DNA from: Typha latifolia | Lineage: Eukaryota; Streptophyta; Magnoliopsida; Poales; Typhaceae | Length of the DNA stretch: 64,000 bases | Assembly: GCA_019914945.1 (NCBI GenBank) | Contig: CM034110.1 | Span: 935,001 to 999,000, forward strand | Direction of reading: 5' to 3' | Part shown: positions 63,240-64,000 of the stretch, in pieces | How the letters are laid out: every line of letters starts with the position of its first letter | How positions within the stretch are numbered: the stretch's first letter is position 1 | Program-made: the position numbers and the translations under genes | The notes under the pieces: generated by a model | Seen by the model: only the letters and a program-made list of their open reading frames with translations | What the model was told of the DNA's origin: nothing | Databases searched by the model: none

Positions 63240-64000
63240 TTTATTTTACACAATATTACACCATAGAACTAATATAATTTATAATTTTGCATTTACAGTA
63301 GAACTAATATAATTATAAAGTTAGTCACACTTATCGATCGATCGGGAAGCTAATTATTATGACAAATTAAGTAACACTCGTAAGTGCATGAATCTATGGA
63401 GTAGATCTACAAGCAAGGTATCGATCCCATGAGGACTTGTTTGAAAACTTGAAGTGTTTGAAAATCTTAAAAATAATTTTAATATAGTTAGCAAATAGGT
63501 TTAGGAGATTTCTGAAAAAAGAAATACTTTTTGCAGATTTATTTTAATTAAGTGAGAGAAATAAGGTTTTGGAATCCACTTGTAGATAACACATTTCTAT
63601 TAGATAACATAAATATTTCTTTTTGTACTATTCACCAAGAAATCAAACTATGATTTGAAAGATGAGAGGTAGATTTAATTGGTTAGTAGTGATTATGCCC
63701 AATTCTGGTTTGAGCCCAAATTTGACTATTTTTAGTGATTAAATGAGATTTAATTGATAAAAGGTTTACATATAACTAAAATACATTAATTAGTTAAAAT
63801 AAAATATTAATATTTAATAATTTGGGCATAATAAATATTATAATTATAAATTTAATACTAATTATACTACGGATTGGCTTGCTAATCACAGTAGGAGCTT
63901 AGGCTTCGGATATACTTGGAGGATATCTACTAGAGCTTAGTCATATTTTGGTCTCCGATACTTTGGGAGACTTTTGTAATCGTTCAGTTAATCTATAAAA
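63240..64000. other. AT-rich spacer or repeat, no gene seen
   Basis: Contains phrases such as gtaagtgcatgaatctatgg and ggtatcgatcccatgaggac, like those in plant retrotransposon non-coding regions. No boundary or domain can be shown. Confidence 0.35.

Noticed and set aside
1..64000. A novel gene cluster or defence system
   Set aside because: The functional genes (two PPR genes, one sulfotransferase, one coiled-coil protein) are unrelated single-copy units separated by repeats, with no co-orientation or shared pathway.

Overview
This is plant nuclear DNA, most likely from a non-grass monocot. AT-rich spacers hold only a few intron-bearing or GC-skewed protein genes, and most of the rest is layered retrotransposon and DNA-transposon debris. 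The monocot call rests on the strongly GC-skewed start of the sulfotransferase gene and on long-LTR repeats carrying GCTGGGC/GCCCAGC palindromes of a kind I associate with palms. I cannot prove the species.

Layout. 1-0.9 kb: two small coiled-coil exons on the + strand (end of a gene that starts outside the window). 1.4-6.9 kb: repeats, with a ~93-bp tandem array, a gypsy LTR-like segment and a ~73-bp tandem array. 8.1-9.6 kb: a 5'-truncated LINE with a perfect 16-bp target-site duplication. 11.2-11.8 kb: a second LINE scrap. 13.6-14.2 kb: a probable solo LTR. 14.5-18.85 kb: a broken partial duplicate of the MRL1 gene. 19.0-21.1 kb: an intact, intronless PLS-class PPR gene (At3g25970/PCMP-E46-like, minus strand). 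21.6-27.3 kb: repeats, including a well-delimited hAT MITE and a truncated gypsy LTR. 27.3-32.0 kb: a decayed Ty3/gypsy element of Reina-like type, with a plastid ycf2-derived insert in its reverse transcriptase. 32.07-32.96 kb: an antisense gag scrap between two direct repeats. 33.6-48.8 kb: complete MRL1 on the minus strand, 18 exons with consistent splice phases (817 codons plus stop). 48.9-57 kb: AT-rich sequence with only repeats visible. 57.5-58.5 kb: a single-exon cytosolic sulfotransferase (+). 59.25-63.1 kb: a coiled-coil protein gene (minus), tentatively At3g49055-like. 63.2-64 kb: spacer or repeat.

The two PPR genes are organelle RNA factors: MRL1 is the chloroplast rbcL mRNA stabiliser, and PCMP-E46 belongs to the editing-type PLS/E class. 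They are neighbours here but not an operon. The sulfotransferase and the coiled-coil gene are independent units. The most informative feature is the pair of MRL1 copies. The broken copy dates and delimits transposon insertions in the intact copy, because it supplies an empty site, and it shows a clean 6.16-kb deletion junction. I see no novel multi-gene defence or biosynthetic system. The unusual content is genome-structural.
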